This document shows, piece after piece, positions 13,681 through 24,897 of a DNA stretch of 64,000 nt. The stretch is from Ilex aquifolium (taxonomy: Eukaryota > Streptophyta > Magnoliopsida > Aquifoliales > Aquifoliaceae). Position 1 is the first letter of the stretch, and each line of letters begins with the position of its first letter. The translations under genes were made by a program, and so were the position numbers. Where the stretch lies: positions 31,370,701 through 31,434,700 of the forward strand of contig OX637399.1 in NCBI GenBank assembly GCA_951799425.1. Reading direction: 5' to 3'. The notes below the pieces were generated by a model. That model did not search any database and had not been told where the DNA came from. It worked only from the letters and a program-made list of their open reading frames with translations.

Positions 13681-14710
13681 GTGGTGCTGCGATGCCACAT
13701 GTATGTGATACAATATTTATGAAGAACAAAAGAAATAAGAACAATAGAATGAAGGATATGTACACATTATCCATTGATGGAAGGAAACGAAAGAAATCAA
13801 TAGAATATGTCTTAATCACAGGTCATGTATACAAAATTGCACATGAAAAGAGACTAAATGTTCCCACTTTAGTTTCTTCTTCATTCAATTAACTCCTTAG
13901 CAACCAAACTATTGAGATAAAAAAATGTGGAGCACTGCATAAAGGATAAAAAATGTGGAGCACTACATAAAAGACAATAAATACCTCCTCCTTCAATTGT
14001 AGCCAACTTACTCGACACAATCAATTATTCTGCAAAAGGACAATATGAAAAGCAATTGTTTTCAGCATATTCACAAACGCTTGGAAACAAATTAATTAAG
14101 GTAATAAGTTCAAACTTAATATTTTTCATACATCACAGTGTATTCCTGTTTATTCCATGCCTTTCTGTGAACAGATTTAATAGTTATCGAGAGACTTATG
14201 CTTCATGATTCCAAACGGAGGGAACCAAATATGATAAAATATAAAGAAAATCAAGAGTAAGTTGAAATATAAACATTGGCTATTAATCTATGAAGCATTC
14301 AAATATGCTTCAAAGACATTATTATACCAATAATCCTCAACCTAATTAATCCAAGTCTTAGAAAATAAGCTGATTTTTTGGACATGTAACCATAAAAAAA
14401 CAACTACAGAAAATCCACAAAAAATAGACATCAAAACACCCGAAGAGATAGAAAATTTATTTATGCCTCTAGGACCCAAAAGTTCTGTAAGACCTATAAC
14501 CACCACAACAAATGAAAATAAATAGATCAAATCAATAACCATGAAGGAAATTTTTATTATAGTTTAAATTCTTAAATTATGTCAATAGTTAAATTATGTC
14601 AATAGTTTAATTCTATGTAGGTAATGTTTTATCAAGTTTAATGTGTGCAATATAATCATTGCTTGACTTTTTCTGTTTTTTTCGATCAATATTCAATTTT
14701 TTAAAATTGC

Positions 14711-14741
14711 AAAGTTCCTTTAGTCACGGGTAATCGCTAGT
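14711..14741 (+). mobile_element. Plus-strand Helitron-like 3' terminus, decayed
   Basis: The sequence 'cctttagtcacgggtaatcg' followed by CTAG (14737-14740) and T closely resembles the reverse complement of the terminus at 18587. It is in the opposite orientation to the surrounding Helitron, and the hairpin stem has mismatches. I did not find a matching plus-strand 5' TC end upstream. Confidence 0.4.
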
Positions 14742-15964
14742 ACTATGATTATCAATTTGCAAGAATAGACTATCAAAAAGCTAAATTTACTTGAAGCCAA
14801 TATTGAGAAAATATTCGCGCTCACTGTTGTGATGTTCAATGCCTTTAACAAAACCTGAAATAAAAAATAAAAAGTTTAGAAAAAGTGTTGGCAAAAAATC
14901 AAAACATAGAAAACTCGCTAAGTAACCATTCAAACTTTACCTAGAAACGTGAGTGCGATGTTGAAACTCTTAAGACAACTGATAAAGTAACATTTATTTG
15001 CTCTTTGAATAGATTAGAATTTTGTGAAAAATAATAATTAGAACTTCGCCTAATTATTCGGAACCAAAAGATACGAAACCATTAAGCTCCAAATGTTTGT
15101 GCACCAAATAATCAATTGAAGCAAAAGAAATGCAATCATGAATCCCAAAAATCACAACAAATTGATTGGTTGCACCTAAGTTGTCACGGTAGTGAAGGAT
15201 GTTCCACATTGCTTTCAAGGAGATACAGATCTACAGTTCCAAAATATAGTTATTGAATACTTCATTGAGCTCTTTTGAAAATTTCTTTGGGTACCAAGAA
15301 TTCTAAGATTGGTTTTTTTTTTAAATCCAAAATAATCAAAACAGAATTTCACAATTCAAATATAAAATTTCAAATCAAACATTTAGATCTCAATAAAATA
15401 GAGAAAAACAATGATTAAAATAATCAAAACATTTAGACCATTTAAATTTGCAGCTGATAAAAAAAAATAGAGAAAAACAATGATTAAAATAGCTTACAAT
15501 AATGGAAACTAACTGCAAATTTTTCCTTGCTGGTCCTACTGCTCCTGCAAAACAAAACAAAGGATTTGGTTAGAAAATAATTAAACCCCATGGGAACCCA
15601 ACAAATGTCGTATAAATAGGCATAAAATCAAACAAACCTCATCCAAGGGAAACATAAATTCAACCAACAGCCTGTAGAAAACCAAGAAACCAAAGACAGA
15701 GGACCATACAGAAACCAAAAAACCAAATCCCTGAACATAAATATACCATCAAATTTCATATTCAAAAAACCACATATGGAGTATTCAGAATAATAAACTA
15801 AAAAATAAATCTTTATAGACAAAATAACAACAGGCAAAGAAAGGGGAAGTCCGAAACCTAAACACCAAAGTTGTAATACCTCATTTCAGGGACTGTTATT
15901 AAAGAGCATCAAAATAAGCAAAGGTAACTGAACAAACATGTAAATACCAAAAATGTAAATCACA

Positions 15965-16060
15965 TTACAAAAAACTAACAATTACGTACCAAGAAAACAT
16001 GTAAATAGTGTCAACCTATAAAAACTAACAATTACGTACCAAGAAAACATGTAAATACCA
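15965..16060. repeat. ~52 bp tandem duplication
   Basis: 'actaacaattacgtaccaag' followed by 'aaaacatgtaaata' occurs at about 15971 and again at about 16025. This is a simple local duplication inside the Helitron. Confidence 0.7.
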
Positions 16061-17092
16061 AGAAAACCAATGTGTCTAAAAAATAATGTCAACCTAAAAA
16101 AGTGTTTCAATGGTTCCTATCTAAGCATTGAAAGTGTCTAAAAAATAATGTCAATCGATCGTGTGTAATGACACATGTAAACTTCTCCAAACAACACGTC
16201 CAAAATAATGTCAAGTTAAAATGCATTGTCCAAAATTCAGCAATGTACTTCGCATTTCACACACTTACACACACACAAATATAAGAGCCATTGCTTAGTA
16301 CAATGCCATGCTTGTTTTTGCCAAGTGCATGCCCTTGTGTAGACTCATTAAATTCAAATTGCATAGTCATCGCCTGACTGGTCAAGATCAAGGCTAAATT
16401 TTTTTCTTCGTCCGTCAAAGCTCCAAGGTTCAAATCAACATTAGTGTGTGGGTTTGTTTGTGTTGGGTGATGGGTCTGTGTTGGGTGTGGGTGTATTGGG
16501 TTTGTTTGTGTGTGTTGCACAGGGAAAACATCACATGAATATATGAAGGTGAACAAAGAAAATCACATAGGTATGTAATTGATTAAACCCAAATCAAGAA
16601 CATCTAGCAATATTTGTTTTTAGGTATGTAACGTCACTCGGTGAGTAAGGTACCTACTGCATGAAGCAAATCGCCAAGGAACTGAGGAAGATCGACTTTG
16701 TCCTGCCTTAGATCAACACTTCGACTAAGAGAGAGAGGGGGGCTGGTTTGTTTGACTGAGGGGCCTAATTTGTTCGATTGAAAGAGGCTGCTTTGTTCGA
16801 GTTTGACTGAGAGAGTGATGATTCACCTGTTCGCAGTGGCTGATCGGTCGCCTGGAGTCGCGTAACAGAGAGAGAGAAAGAGAGTGAGAGTGAGAGAGGT
16901 CAGAATTTTGAATGAGTGAGAGGGTGAAAAAAAAAAGAAGAAGAAAGGAGTTGTAGCCGGAGAGGTATGGCTGTCTGACAGAAGGGATGGGGAAAACAGA
17001 AGAGACAGTGGGTGAAGTGACTGAATAATGATGAGAGGGCAGAATTTTCAAAAATATTGTGGATAAAAAATGATGAAGTTGTGGATGATTTT

Positions 17093-17185
17093 AGACCGTT
17101 GGATGTTGAAGCCTAAATTGATTTGAGGCCGTTGGATGTTGAAGCCTAAATTAATTTGAGGCCGTTGGATGTTGAAGCCTTGAGA
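17093..17185. repeat. Three ~33 bp tandem copies at the Helitron 5' end
   Basis: Copies of 'ccgttggatgttgaagcct' with an AT-rich spacer start at about 17093, 17125 and 17158. They lie within 125 bp of the 5' TC terminus. A related 'gaccattggatcaaaataat' lies at the matching place in the second Helitron (near 19952). Confidence 0.75.
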
Positions 17186-17254
17186 TTTGAGCCGCTCTGT
17201 TTTATATTATAGATATAAGAACTGTATCACTGAATCAACATTAGAGTAAAAAAA

Positions 17255-17335
17255 TATGGGCTTTAGGCCCAGCCCAAATTTTAGGGTTGAATAACGAGGA
17301 TATCCTTACAATTTAGTTTAGGGTTAATTTTAAAT
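17255..17335 (-). promoter_or_regulatory. Promoter-like cluster: site II and telo-box motifs
   Basis: On the minus strand the stretch contains TGGGCTGGGCCTAAAGCCC (site II-type TGGGCC/TGGGCT elements) next to two AACCCTAA telo-box cores (near 17282 and 17320). In plants this pairing is typical of promoters of growth-related housekeeping genes. The Helitron 5' end lies about 45 bp downstream on the same strand and no gene start is visible, so the cluster may be an orphaned promoter. Confidence 0.35.
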
Positions 17336-18586
17336 TCGGATAATTAGCTGTGATAACTTTTTTTATAACTTATTTAGCTTTAAGTAACACCTCTAAACTT
17401 ATACTACATTAAGTCCTCTTTTTTGTCAAATAATTGTTAATAAGTATACATTTTAAAACATTTCAAATTCTTTTTTAAATGTATTCCATAATTACCCTTA
17501 CCATAAATATTATCTATCATTGTTAGTTTCAATGTTTTCAAATATAATAATTCCTAACTTGAAAATTGTACTAACATTAAAATTATTTTTCTATCATATC
17601 TATATCTATATGTATATATATTGTAATATCAAACAGTAACATTCTCAATAAAAAAACAGTAACATCAAACAGTAACATGCTCAATAAAAAAAAAATTTAT
17701 GATAAAAAATCGTTAGCAATCTGAACGCTGTCTACTTGAGAGGCTATATAGAAATATATTCAATACTCCATGGACAAAAATGATGTAATTGAAACATTAG
17801 GGATCAAAATGAGACAAATTCCATATTTTGAGAACCTCCAGTACAATTAACTAATAAAAAATTCCTAAAAGATTAAGTTAATAAAATAAAATTTAAAATT
17901 TAAGCTTAAAATTACAGGCCACCTCACAGATACAAATTTATTAAAGGACATAAAAGAGTTAACACTTCGATAAAAAAGTACAATAAACATCTCTCTCTTT
18001 CACAAATAAAAATAAATTAAATACATTTTTTATTTTTTTCAAACTCAATTTTGTTCCCATTTAAACATAAAAATATTAACTAATTAAATTGTTTATTATC
18101 ATAAAAGACCCACAGTAAAAAATAATTAATATAAAAAAACTTTTAATAAAATTGTTATCAGGAAAAATAAAACACAATAAAATAATAGGTAAACGTTGCA
18201 TATATAAACAAGTGAAGGATTCTTTTCCGATGTACCAAAAAAAAAAAAACAAGTGAAGGATCATAAAAAAAAAAAAAATTAGTTTGAGCTGAATTTAATA
18301 ACTTAAAAAAACAGTCCTTGGACTATCCACAAAATAAAAATAGCTGAAATGGATTATGGACAATTCTCACTAAATTGTTAGGGTTAAACATTTTTCTATT
18401 TTCTCCTTGAGAAAATTTTATTTTGTCTCCTAGAAGATACCAAAAATTTCAATTTATCTTCCGAATGATTAATTTTTTTACACTACCCCATCAAAAAAAT
18501 AAAAAACGTTGCAATGTGATCTAATAACATTTTTATTGCAACGTTTTTGGAAGCAGATTACAAAGTTTTTGGATTATATTGTAACA
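17336..18586. other. AT-rich intergenic stretch with a foldback-arm remnant
   Basis: Positions 17698-17850 resemble the right arm of the foldback element at 47483-48029: shared text includes 'ttatgataaaaaat', 'gttagcaat' and 'gtacaattaa'. The matching left arm is missing. Low-complexity AT sequence and A-runs fill the rest. No gene seen. Confidence 0.55.
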
Positions 18587-20022
18587 CTAGTTATTACCCG
18601 TGCCTAAAGGCACTATACAACAAACAAAAATATCTTAAATAATTGTTCAAATTCATAAGGAATGATCTAAAAATATTCATACTAATTATTCTTTGAAAAT
18701 GATTCAAAATATATCGTCAATCATATCCTCCATATTAATAGAACTTTCATAAAAATATATAAAAATTCTTCAAAAACAACACCATATATATAAATGCATA
18801 TGGAAAAAAAAAAAAAATACTAACATAACCAATTGAAATTTACAATCTTTAAGCAATAAATAAAATTTTGCTCATTCATAAGACCAACAAATTTATCACC
18901 TCTACTATCATTCAATCCAATAGCACAACATAATTATAAACTCAACCACCATATTTTCAATCCACCTTATTCCCACGTAATAAATAACTCAAGCAAAAAA
19001 AAAAAAAATACTAACATAATACAATTAAATTTACAATCTTTAAGCGATAAATAAAATCAAACAAATCATGCTCATTTATAAAACTCATGAATTCATTATA
19101 ATTATCACCATTTAACCTCAAAATGATACAATATAATTATAAATTTAAACACCAACTGTCCAATCCTCCACATATAAATATACATAGAAACACATTCACA
19201 TAAATTTATTTTTTGGTTACCAACAAACCCTCATAACCAATAATTATTTTTATTACAAATACAATAATTTAAAATTTAAAGATAAAATAATAATAAATTA
19301 ATGTTTAATTAAAAAACATGGGTAAAAGTCACGGACATCCCCTGAGTTTTGACAATATTACACGGATACTTCTTGATATTTTATAAATAACATAGGAGAC
19401 CCCAGAGGTTTGAAATTCATTGCACGGAGACCTCTTCTGCCTCCGTTTCCGTCAATGTTGCTAACGAAAATTTGATAAAATTATACATTAATTTACAATC
19501 TAAGATTCATTTCGTATTGAATATTATTTGATATTTATAGTCAATGTGCTATTTTTTATTTAGGAAATGCTATTTGAACTTTATTTAGGAACCTAATGAT
19601 GTACAACTATTGGATTGGTTGTGGGCTTCATCTAACATTGAAATTCACAACTAATCTAATAGTTGCATTGAAATCATATTATTAGGTCCCTATAGCATTG
19701 CTCTTTTTATTTACATTAACTGTTATTTACAAATTAAGAAGTAAGTAGCAAAATATATGTCGTTAGATATATAAAAAATTTGAATTAGTTTCATGAAATA
19801 AATAATTCCATAACATGTAATTTCAACTATTTCATGGAATAAATAATAACAAAAATAACATAGGGAAAACAAACAAAAAAATAGTATGAGAGAGAGAGTT
19901 ATATAAAGGATGAGAGTCTTAGAGTTATAAAAGGAATGAAAGTTCAATTAGGACCATTGGATCAAAATAATCTGAGCCGCAAAAAACTTAAGATAAATAA
20001 TTTAACTATTTTATAATATAGA
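18587..20022 (-). mobile_element. Second non-autonomous Helitron, about 1.4 kb
   Basis: The minus-strand 3' end has the stem-loop GTGCC-TTTA-GGCAC, then GGGTAATAA and CTAG (18587-18590) followed by T, almost the same design as the terminus at 8769. The likely 5' end is TCTATATTATAAAATAG starting at 20022, with GCGGCTC about 50 bp inside, as in the larger element. The base preceding TC is C, not the expected A, so that end is less certain. It contains two tandem copies of a ~190 bp segment ('aatttacaatctttaagc', near 18836 and 19028) and a nested foldback at 19565-19703. No coding region. Confidence 0.65.
19565..19703. mobile_element. MITE-like foldback nested in the second Helitron
   Basis: The left end reads 'aatgctatttgaac...aacctaatgatg' with 'caactattggattggttgtg'. 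The right end is its approximate reverse complement ('caactaatctaatagttg...aggtccctatagcatt'). The arms are about 55 bp and imperfect; total about 140 bp. No clear target-site duplication. Confidence 0.5.
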
Positions 20023-20770
20023 GTATTATTTTTTTGAGGGAATAATGTGAAAAAATTAATCGGGGGGGGGGGAATTGGGAATTTTTATATCGGAAGGATA
20101 AAATGGGATTCCTTTTCTCTTTCTATGCACGGACTGAATCTCTGCTCACACGTACGCAACGCACACAAACTCACCTCTCTATTTCCCACTTCTTTCAGGT
20201 AAACTCCCCCGCCGTGAACCAGCCACCGCCGCCGCGTGCGTCGTCCTTTCTGCTCGCGGTCGAATTAGAATAGGCAATTCTCTCTCCTCATTATTCTCTC
20301 TCTTCTGTCTACTTCAAAAGCCCTGAACAATTTGTTCTATCTTCTCTGCAGCTGTAAACCATTGTCGACTAGCACCACATTTTTCTCAGCAGCCTATTAC
20401 AGGTTCCTTTTTTTCTCTTCTAAAATTGGGCAAAGTTTGTTTCTGATGTAATTTCTGACTCCATTAATATGTTCCTATCTTCCCTTTCTTTGTATCAAAC
20501 CATTACTGTTCTTTCTTATCACCTTATTGTCCCTAAGATCATGTTGCTGATACAATAGTCACCATCCGTTCATTGCATTGTTTTATCTCTTTTTCCCCAA
20601 AATCATATTGCTGATACAATGGTCACCATCTGTTTAATGCATTGTTTAATCTCATTTTCTATTATGTGTATATTTCTAGAGTGGAGAATGAATGATTAGA
20701 CTGGAAGAGAACTTAGATTGTTATTGAGAGCTCTGATGTCATTGTGAAGTACTATTTACTTAAAAAACTT
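20023..20770. other. Intergenic, CT-rich leader-like stretch
   Basis: A G10 run lies near 20062-20071. The interval 20110-20400 is CT-rich with GCC-rich patches ('ccgccgcgtgcgtcgtcc') and resembles a plant 5' untranslated leader. A duplicated 'atcatgttgctgatacaat' / 'atcatattgctgatacaat' pair lies near 20538 and 20602. I found no coding sequence following it. Confidence 0.4.
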
Positions 20771-20814
20771 AAAAGTTGTTCAAGATGGCCGGTCAGAGGA
20801 AGAGATAAATATTT

Positions 20815-21570
20815 CATTCTAAACAAACTTGTGGAACAAAACATGTTCGGATAGGACATCCAGTTTCAGAGTTAGATGGCAAAGGCCGAGCTAGACATTT
20901 ATGCTTCAAAGTGGGACGTGGGGATTGGGGGCAAAATGCCAAAATACCAATTTGATGGTCACGAAACAACACAAGCACCTCGATCAAGCCTAAACAAAAT
21001 TTTTTGAATTAACGGTGTCCTGTTACGAAACTCAATTTGGGAGTTAGAAGAAAATTGCCAAACCAGATAATTGGTCTTCAAAATGGGGTATGGGGTGCCA
21101 AATCACGAAATACAAGTCCGATGATGCGAATTCAGTCCGAGAATCTCGCTTGAGTCAAAGCAAACCTGTGGGAACAAGCGGTGTTATGATAGGACATTTG
21201 GTTTGGGGTTAGAATAAAAAAGTTGCATAAATACTTAGGCTTCAAATCGAAAAAATGGTGTTGGTCCTATTGGGGTACAAAATCATCAAATACCTATCAG
21301 ATGGGCTAGAAACCCACCCTAGCACATAACTCGAGCCTAAACAAACTTCGATGAACAAATGCGACAAGTCTTCTGGTTGGGAGTTACATGGAAAGAAATC
21401 AGATAGTAAGCTTAATAATAATCAGGTCAGGAGAGAAACGGTGAAATAGCCATCCGATTCCGACAGCCCCGCAGCAGTCAACTCGAACACCTCGCTCGAG
21501 CCTAAACAAACATGTGGGAACAAATATTGTACTGATAGGATAACCAATGCTGGAGTTATAATATATTGGA
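20815..21570. repeat. Degenerate tandem repeat, about 170 bp unit, five copies
   Basis: The motif 'cctaaacaaac-tgtgggaacaa...gataggacat...ggagttag' recurs with starts near 20821, 20993, 21158, 21341 and 21505, giving spacings of about 172, 165, 183 and 164 bp. Each unit carries a variant of 'ctcgatcgagcctaaacaaa' and 'gatgg-acgaaa'. Identity between units is low to moderate. No coding frame is maintained. Confidence 0.6.
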
Positions 21571-21579
21571 TTGATGACA

Positions 21580-22330
21580 GGAAATGAGTATAAATTATAA
21601 TAATGAATGTAGTTTTTTTTGTCAGCGACCATCATGTTTCATCGTGGATAATTGCCCCAACCAGTGTGGTCTCAACGAATTTTTTATCGCAGATAGTGAA
21701 TGCTATTCTTTTGCGATGAATTTTTTATTTTTTTTTTGGTTTTGTTGTGTCAAAAAATTGTCTTCGGGAAAATTTTCTTAGCAACGACGAGCGTATCAAC
21801 TATGCAGATTTTTAACTTTTAGTGAACTATAGGTGGTTGGCGATAACTGTATCTTTGAAGATTAGTCTTTTCCTAGTGGATGAGTCTCCTCACTTGTGAC
21901 CTGGAGGTTGGCGGTTCAAGTCTCCTCCCCAGCATTCTCCCTCCCTTGTAATAGTGAATGACCAAAAAAAAGAAGATGATTGATGATAACTACTATAGGT
22001 GGTTGATGATAACTGTATCTTTGAAGATTAGTCTTTTCCTAGTGGATGAGTCTCCTTACTTGTAACCTGGAGATTGGCGGTTCAAGTCTCCTCTCCAGCA
22101 TTCTCCCTCCCTTGTAATAGTGAATGACCAAAAAAAAGAAGATGAGTTTCAATTTCATCGCCCAAAACCTTTGCAGACAAAGTTGTTGCAATAGGTTGGC
22201 AGTGAAAGTCATGTTGTCGCCTAAGGTTTTTAGCAACGAAATAGAGACCTTTGGCCATGAATTAAGTCGTTGCAGAACAACTTCTTTGTCGTAGATACTA
22301 AGGAAATATGTTTTGCATATTTGATCAAAT
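21580..22330. repeat. TTGC/GACG-rich segments flanking a SINE dimer
   Basis: Scattered motifs such as 'gcaacgacg', 'tcgttgcag', 'tttttatcgcagatag' and 'ttttgcgatga' occur on both sides of the SINE pair. They resemble subterminal repeats of CACTA-type transposons, but no CACTA terminus or transposase is visible, so this is only a suggestion. Confidence 0.25.
21827..22144 (+). mobile_element. tRNA-derived SINE, tandem dimer
   Basis: Two nearly identical ~150 bp copies lie at about 21827-21979 and 21992-22144. Each has a Pol III B-box-like GGTTCAAGTCTCC, preceded by 'ctagtggatgagtctcc' as a candidate A-box region, and ends 'cttgtaatagtgaatgacc' plus an A-rich tail. The same 3' end ('tgtaatagtgcctgacca' plus A-run) is found on the minus strand at 34385-34470, which defines a family. 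Tandem duplication of one insert or two insertions at one site are both possible. Confidence 0.65.
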
Positions 22331-22879
22331 ATCTTTTTGAAAGAGTTTACTAAACGTTATGCAGTTCTTTTTGGAGCCCTGTGCAGATGTAGGGTTTTTA
22401 GGTCCACATTAACAACCCATATCCAGATAGACCCTTTGAATTTGGCATTGTTCAAGCCTGCATTACAATATGGATATAGGGAACCATATAATCAGCCAAA
22501 ATCAATAAAGTAACAGCTATTATTTGGCACAAGGAAAGAGAGAGGGGCGCCGAGCCAATACTTATGGCCCCAGGGGTGATCCTTTAGCCACCCCTCCTGC
22601 AATAAACATATCACACAATTCATCTTTGTCACAGATAGCATCTTCAGTTTTCCACGAGTAACTAATCTGCTGTAAGCTGTATTTAGAAAGGGAGTTCAGT
22701 CTACAAGGATCCCGTCACTGTGGATCTATAGAGAATCAGATGTACAAAATATTGCCCTATATGTACAGAAACAGTTTTTATAACTCGAAACTCATGGAGC
22801 TATAAACTGTATCTCTAACCTAGAAATCCAACCTCAACACAGGCACTCACCCTGCCTGCCCTTGAAATCTTGGCTTGCA
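22145..22879. other. Downstream flank of the lectin receptor kinase
   Basis: The stretch probably includes the 3' untranslated region of the minus-strand receptor kinase (below 22880). No other gene, RNA or clear repeat is seen beyond the TTGC-rich motifs noted separately. Confidence 0.5.
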
Positions 22880-24897
22880 TCATCTCCCACTGAGTGTTGT
22901 TATTGGCGTGAGTTGGCCTCCGGTGAGAGTGTTACCCAAGTGTTCATTAGATGATGGAGTGTTAGCTGGCCACATGAAAGCAGGTTTCTCACTGGGGATG
23001 GGTGGTGGAGCTACTTCCCCAGTAAGAACCTGCAAAGCAATCCTCATAGAGGGCCTTTGATATGGGTTCGGATGGCAACAGGCCAATCCCAACTTGAGCA
23101 CGTACACTGCTTGCTCCTCCTCGAAATCCCCTTTCAATCTGACATCCATAGCTTCAGTTATCTTCTCCATCTTGTAAAGTTCCCATACCCAATCAATAAT
23201 TCTGTGATTTCCAGGCTTTCTTCCACAGGCAACTTCAAGTAGGAGAACACCGAACGCATAAACATCTGTTTCAACAGTTGCCCTGCCTACATGAAAACTC
23301 TCTGGAGCCATATAACCTGGTGTTCCTGCAATCACTTTTGTTGAGTGATGGGTTTCTCCACCCACTCGTATGGTTCTAGCCAGTCCAAAATCTCCCAATC
23401 TGGCGTTGAAATCAGAATCCAGCATTATGTTGCTGGCTTTTATGTCCCGGTGAAGAACCCTTTTCTCGCACCCATTGTGAAGATAATCCAGTACTCTTGC
23501 CACCCCACAAATGATTGTATGCCTTTTTTCCCAACTCAGAGTTGAACTTGAACCTCCCTTGTCTTGAAAATTGCTGGAAAATATATGCTTATCTAGGCTC
23601 CCATTTGGCATGAACTCATATACTAAAAGGAGTTCATTGCTTTCATAGCACCATCCAAATAATTTGACGAGGTTTTTGTGATGGAGGTTGCCAATTGTTG
23701 TGATTTCAGCTATGAAATCTGGCTTCCCTTGACTTGAATCCTTTGAGAATCTTTTCACAGCTACCTCTTTATTGCTTAATAATCCTTGTAAACTATCCCA
23801 CATCCTCCTTTTCCGAGCATGTTCTTGGGGTCAAAATTGCCAGTGGCGCATTTAAGTTCCTTCAGCCGGAATTTCTGTGGAGCAGTTGCTGAATCCTTAA
23901 TTTGTAGCACTACCATTGGATCCTCTTGAATTTGCTTCTCATTGGTTTTCCTTCTCCAACACAGGAAAAAGAAAAAGCCGATTATTAAGGCAATCGGAAT
24001 TACTATTGCCAAGTACATCCACAATAGGTGAACTGGATCATCTATGTCTGTGCTGGTAAAATTCCAAGCCTTTATGCAGTTGACCTCGGTGTATTGCCCG
24101 GTGGAAGCTGAAAATCCCAGGTAAACATTTTCTGAAAGATATTTAGAGAGATCAAGAGGCATCGAAATTATCGGACTGCTGTTGTTGTTTCCAGTAGCAT
24201 TACTCATGAATACAAATATGGCCAAGGTCTTTAGCTCCCCATCATACTGAACTCTCGCTGTGATATCTTGACCACTTGGAAGGTTAACTCCGTGGCCATA
24301 TAATGAAGCTTGCTCGATGGAGTAAATGCTGTTTACATCGACACCAACATGATTGTCGTCAATATCTTCCGAGAAGCTTTTTCTGGTGTCAAACTCAATC
24401 GCCACTACGCTGCTTTGTGTAGATCCATTTGTGCTTGAATTCACAACACCAAGCCATTGCCCTTGGCTGTTTTCTGGGATATATCCAATTTCCTTTGTCA
24501 AGATGAAAGCCAGTCCTTCACCCCATGGATGGCTCTGGGGAATAAGACTCAGAACAAAGGTGGAGTTGAACGATGCTGTGATGTTTTTCCGTCTGCTCCA
24601 TAGCTTGAACGGACGTCGATACCAGATTCGTCCCGACAAGTTTGAGATCAAATCTCCGGCGAGGCTTGTCACTTGAATGGCGTTGAAAGATATATATGCA
24701 TTTTCTGTAGTGATGAAATCTACCTCGTCCTGCTTGGTGAAGTTTGGATAGCCGAAATTTAAGCACTCCACTTGAATAACAGAACTACCCAAGAGAGTTG
24801 CTAACAGAAGAAGATGAGCAATTTGAACACAGTACAAGCACTTGTTAGAATAACACACACCAAAACAGTGTTGCGTCATGATCATGAGGGTGGGCAA
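22880..24897 (-). CDS. L-type lectin-domain receptor-like kinase, single frameshift
   Basis: A single-exon gene for a plasma-membrane receptor kinase of about 670 residues. The order is an N-terminal hydrophobic signal segment (about residues 20-45), a legume-lectin domain (about 46-285, with LNFGYPNF, GEGLAFIL and VVAIEFDTR), a transmembrane helix (about 291-314) with a WRRK stop-transfer, and a kinase domain. The kinase has LGKGGCGIVYK, the VAIK lysine in EVAVKRF, HRDIKASNIML, DFGLAR and GTPGYMAPE; it is an RD kinase. The reading frame breaks at about 23784: one base is missing just after the glycine loop, giving a stop two codons later (lower end of the 23776-24897 frame), while the rest of the kinase is open in another frame (22880-23803). 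All other key residues are present, so this is a very recent pseudogene or a sequence error. Lectin RLKs act in immunity and development; the ligand cannot be inferred. Confidence 0.85.

Larger units (their letters stand above)
8769..17213 (-). mobile_element. Non-autonomous Helitron, about 8.4 kb
   Basis: On the minus strand the 3' end is a GC-rich hairpin (GCCGTGCC-TTCA-GGCACGGGC, 8799-8779 region) followed by AATTA and CTAG (8769-8772), then a host T. The 5' end is TCTATAATATAAAACAGAGC beginning at 17213, preceded by a host A. This fits the Helitron rules: 5' TC, 3' hairpin plus CTRR, insertion between A and T, no target duplication. Three ~33 bp tandem copies containing 'ccgttggatgttgaagcct' sit just inside the 5' end (17093-17185). 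No Rep/helicase frame is visible, so it is non-autonomous or decayed. Internal hairpin/CTAG motifs at 11672 and 14737 suggest nested copies, so the single-element span is an inference. Confidence 0.7.

Noticed and set aside
16257..16556. 99-codon minus-strand frame containing LGALTDEEKNLALIL
   Set aside because: Some protein-like composition, but it begins in a TG-repeat-derived stretch, has no recognised homologue and lies in Helitron filler.
21860..22110. Functional tRNA genes
   Set aside because: The B-box-like cores belong to SINE copies; no cloverleaf with an acceptor stem can be drawn.
24353..24766. Open frames antisense or out of frame to the lectin kinase
   Set aside because: They overlap the clearly conserved lectin domain in another frame and are shadows.
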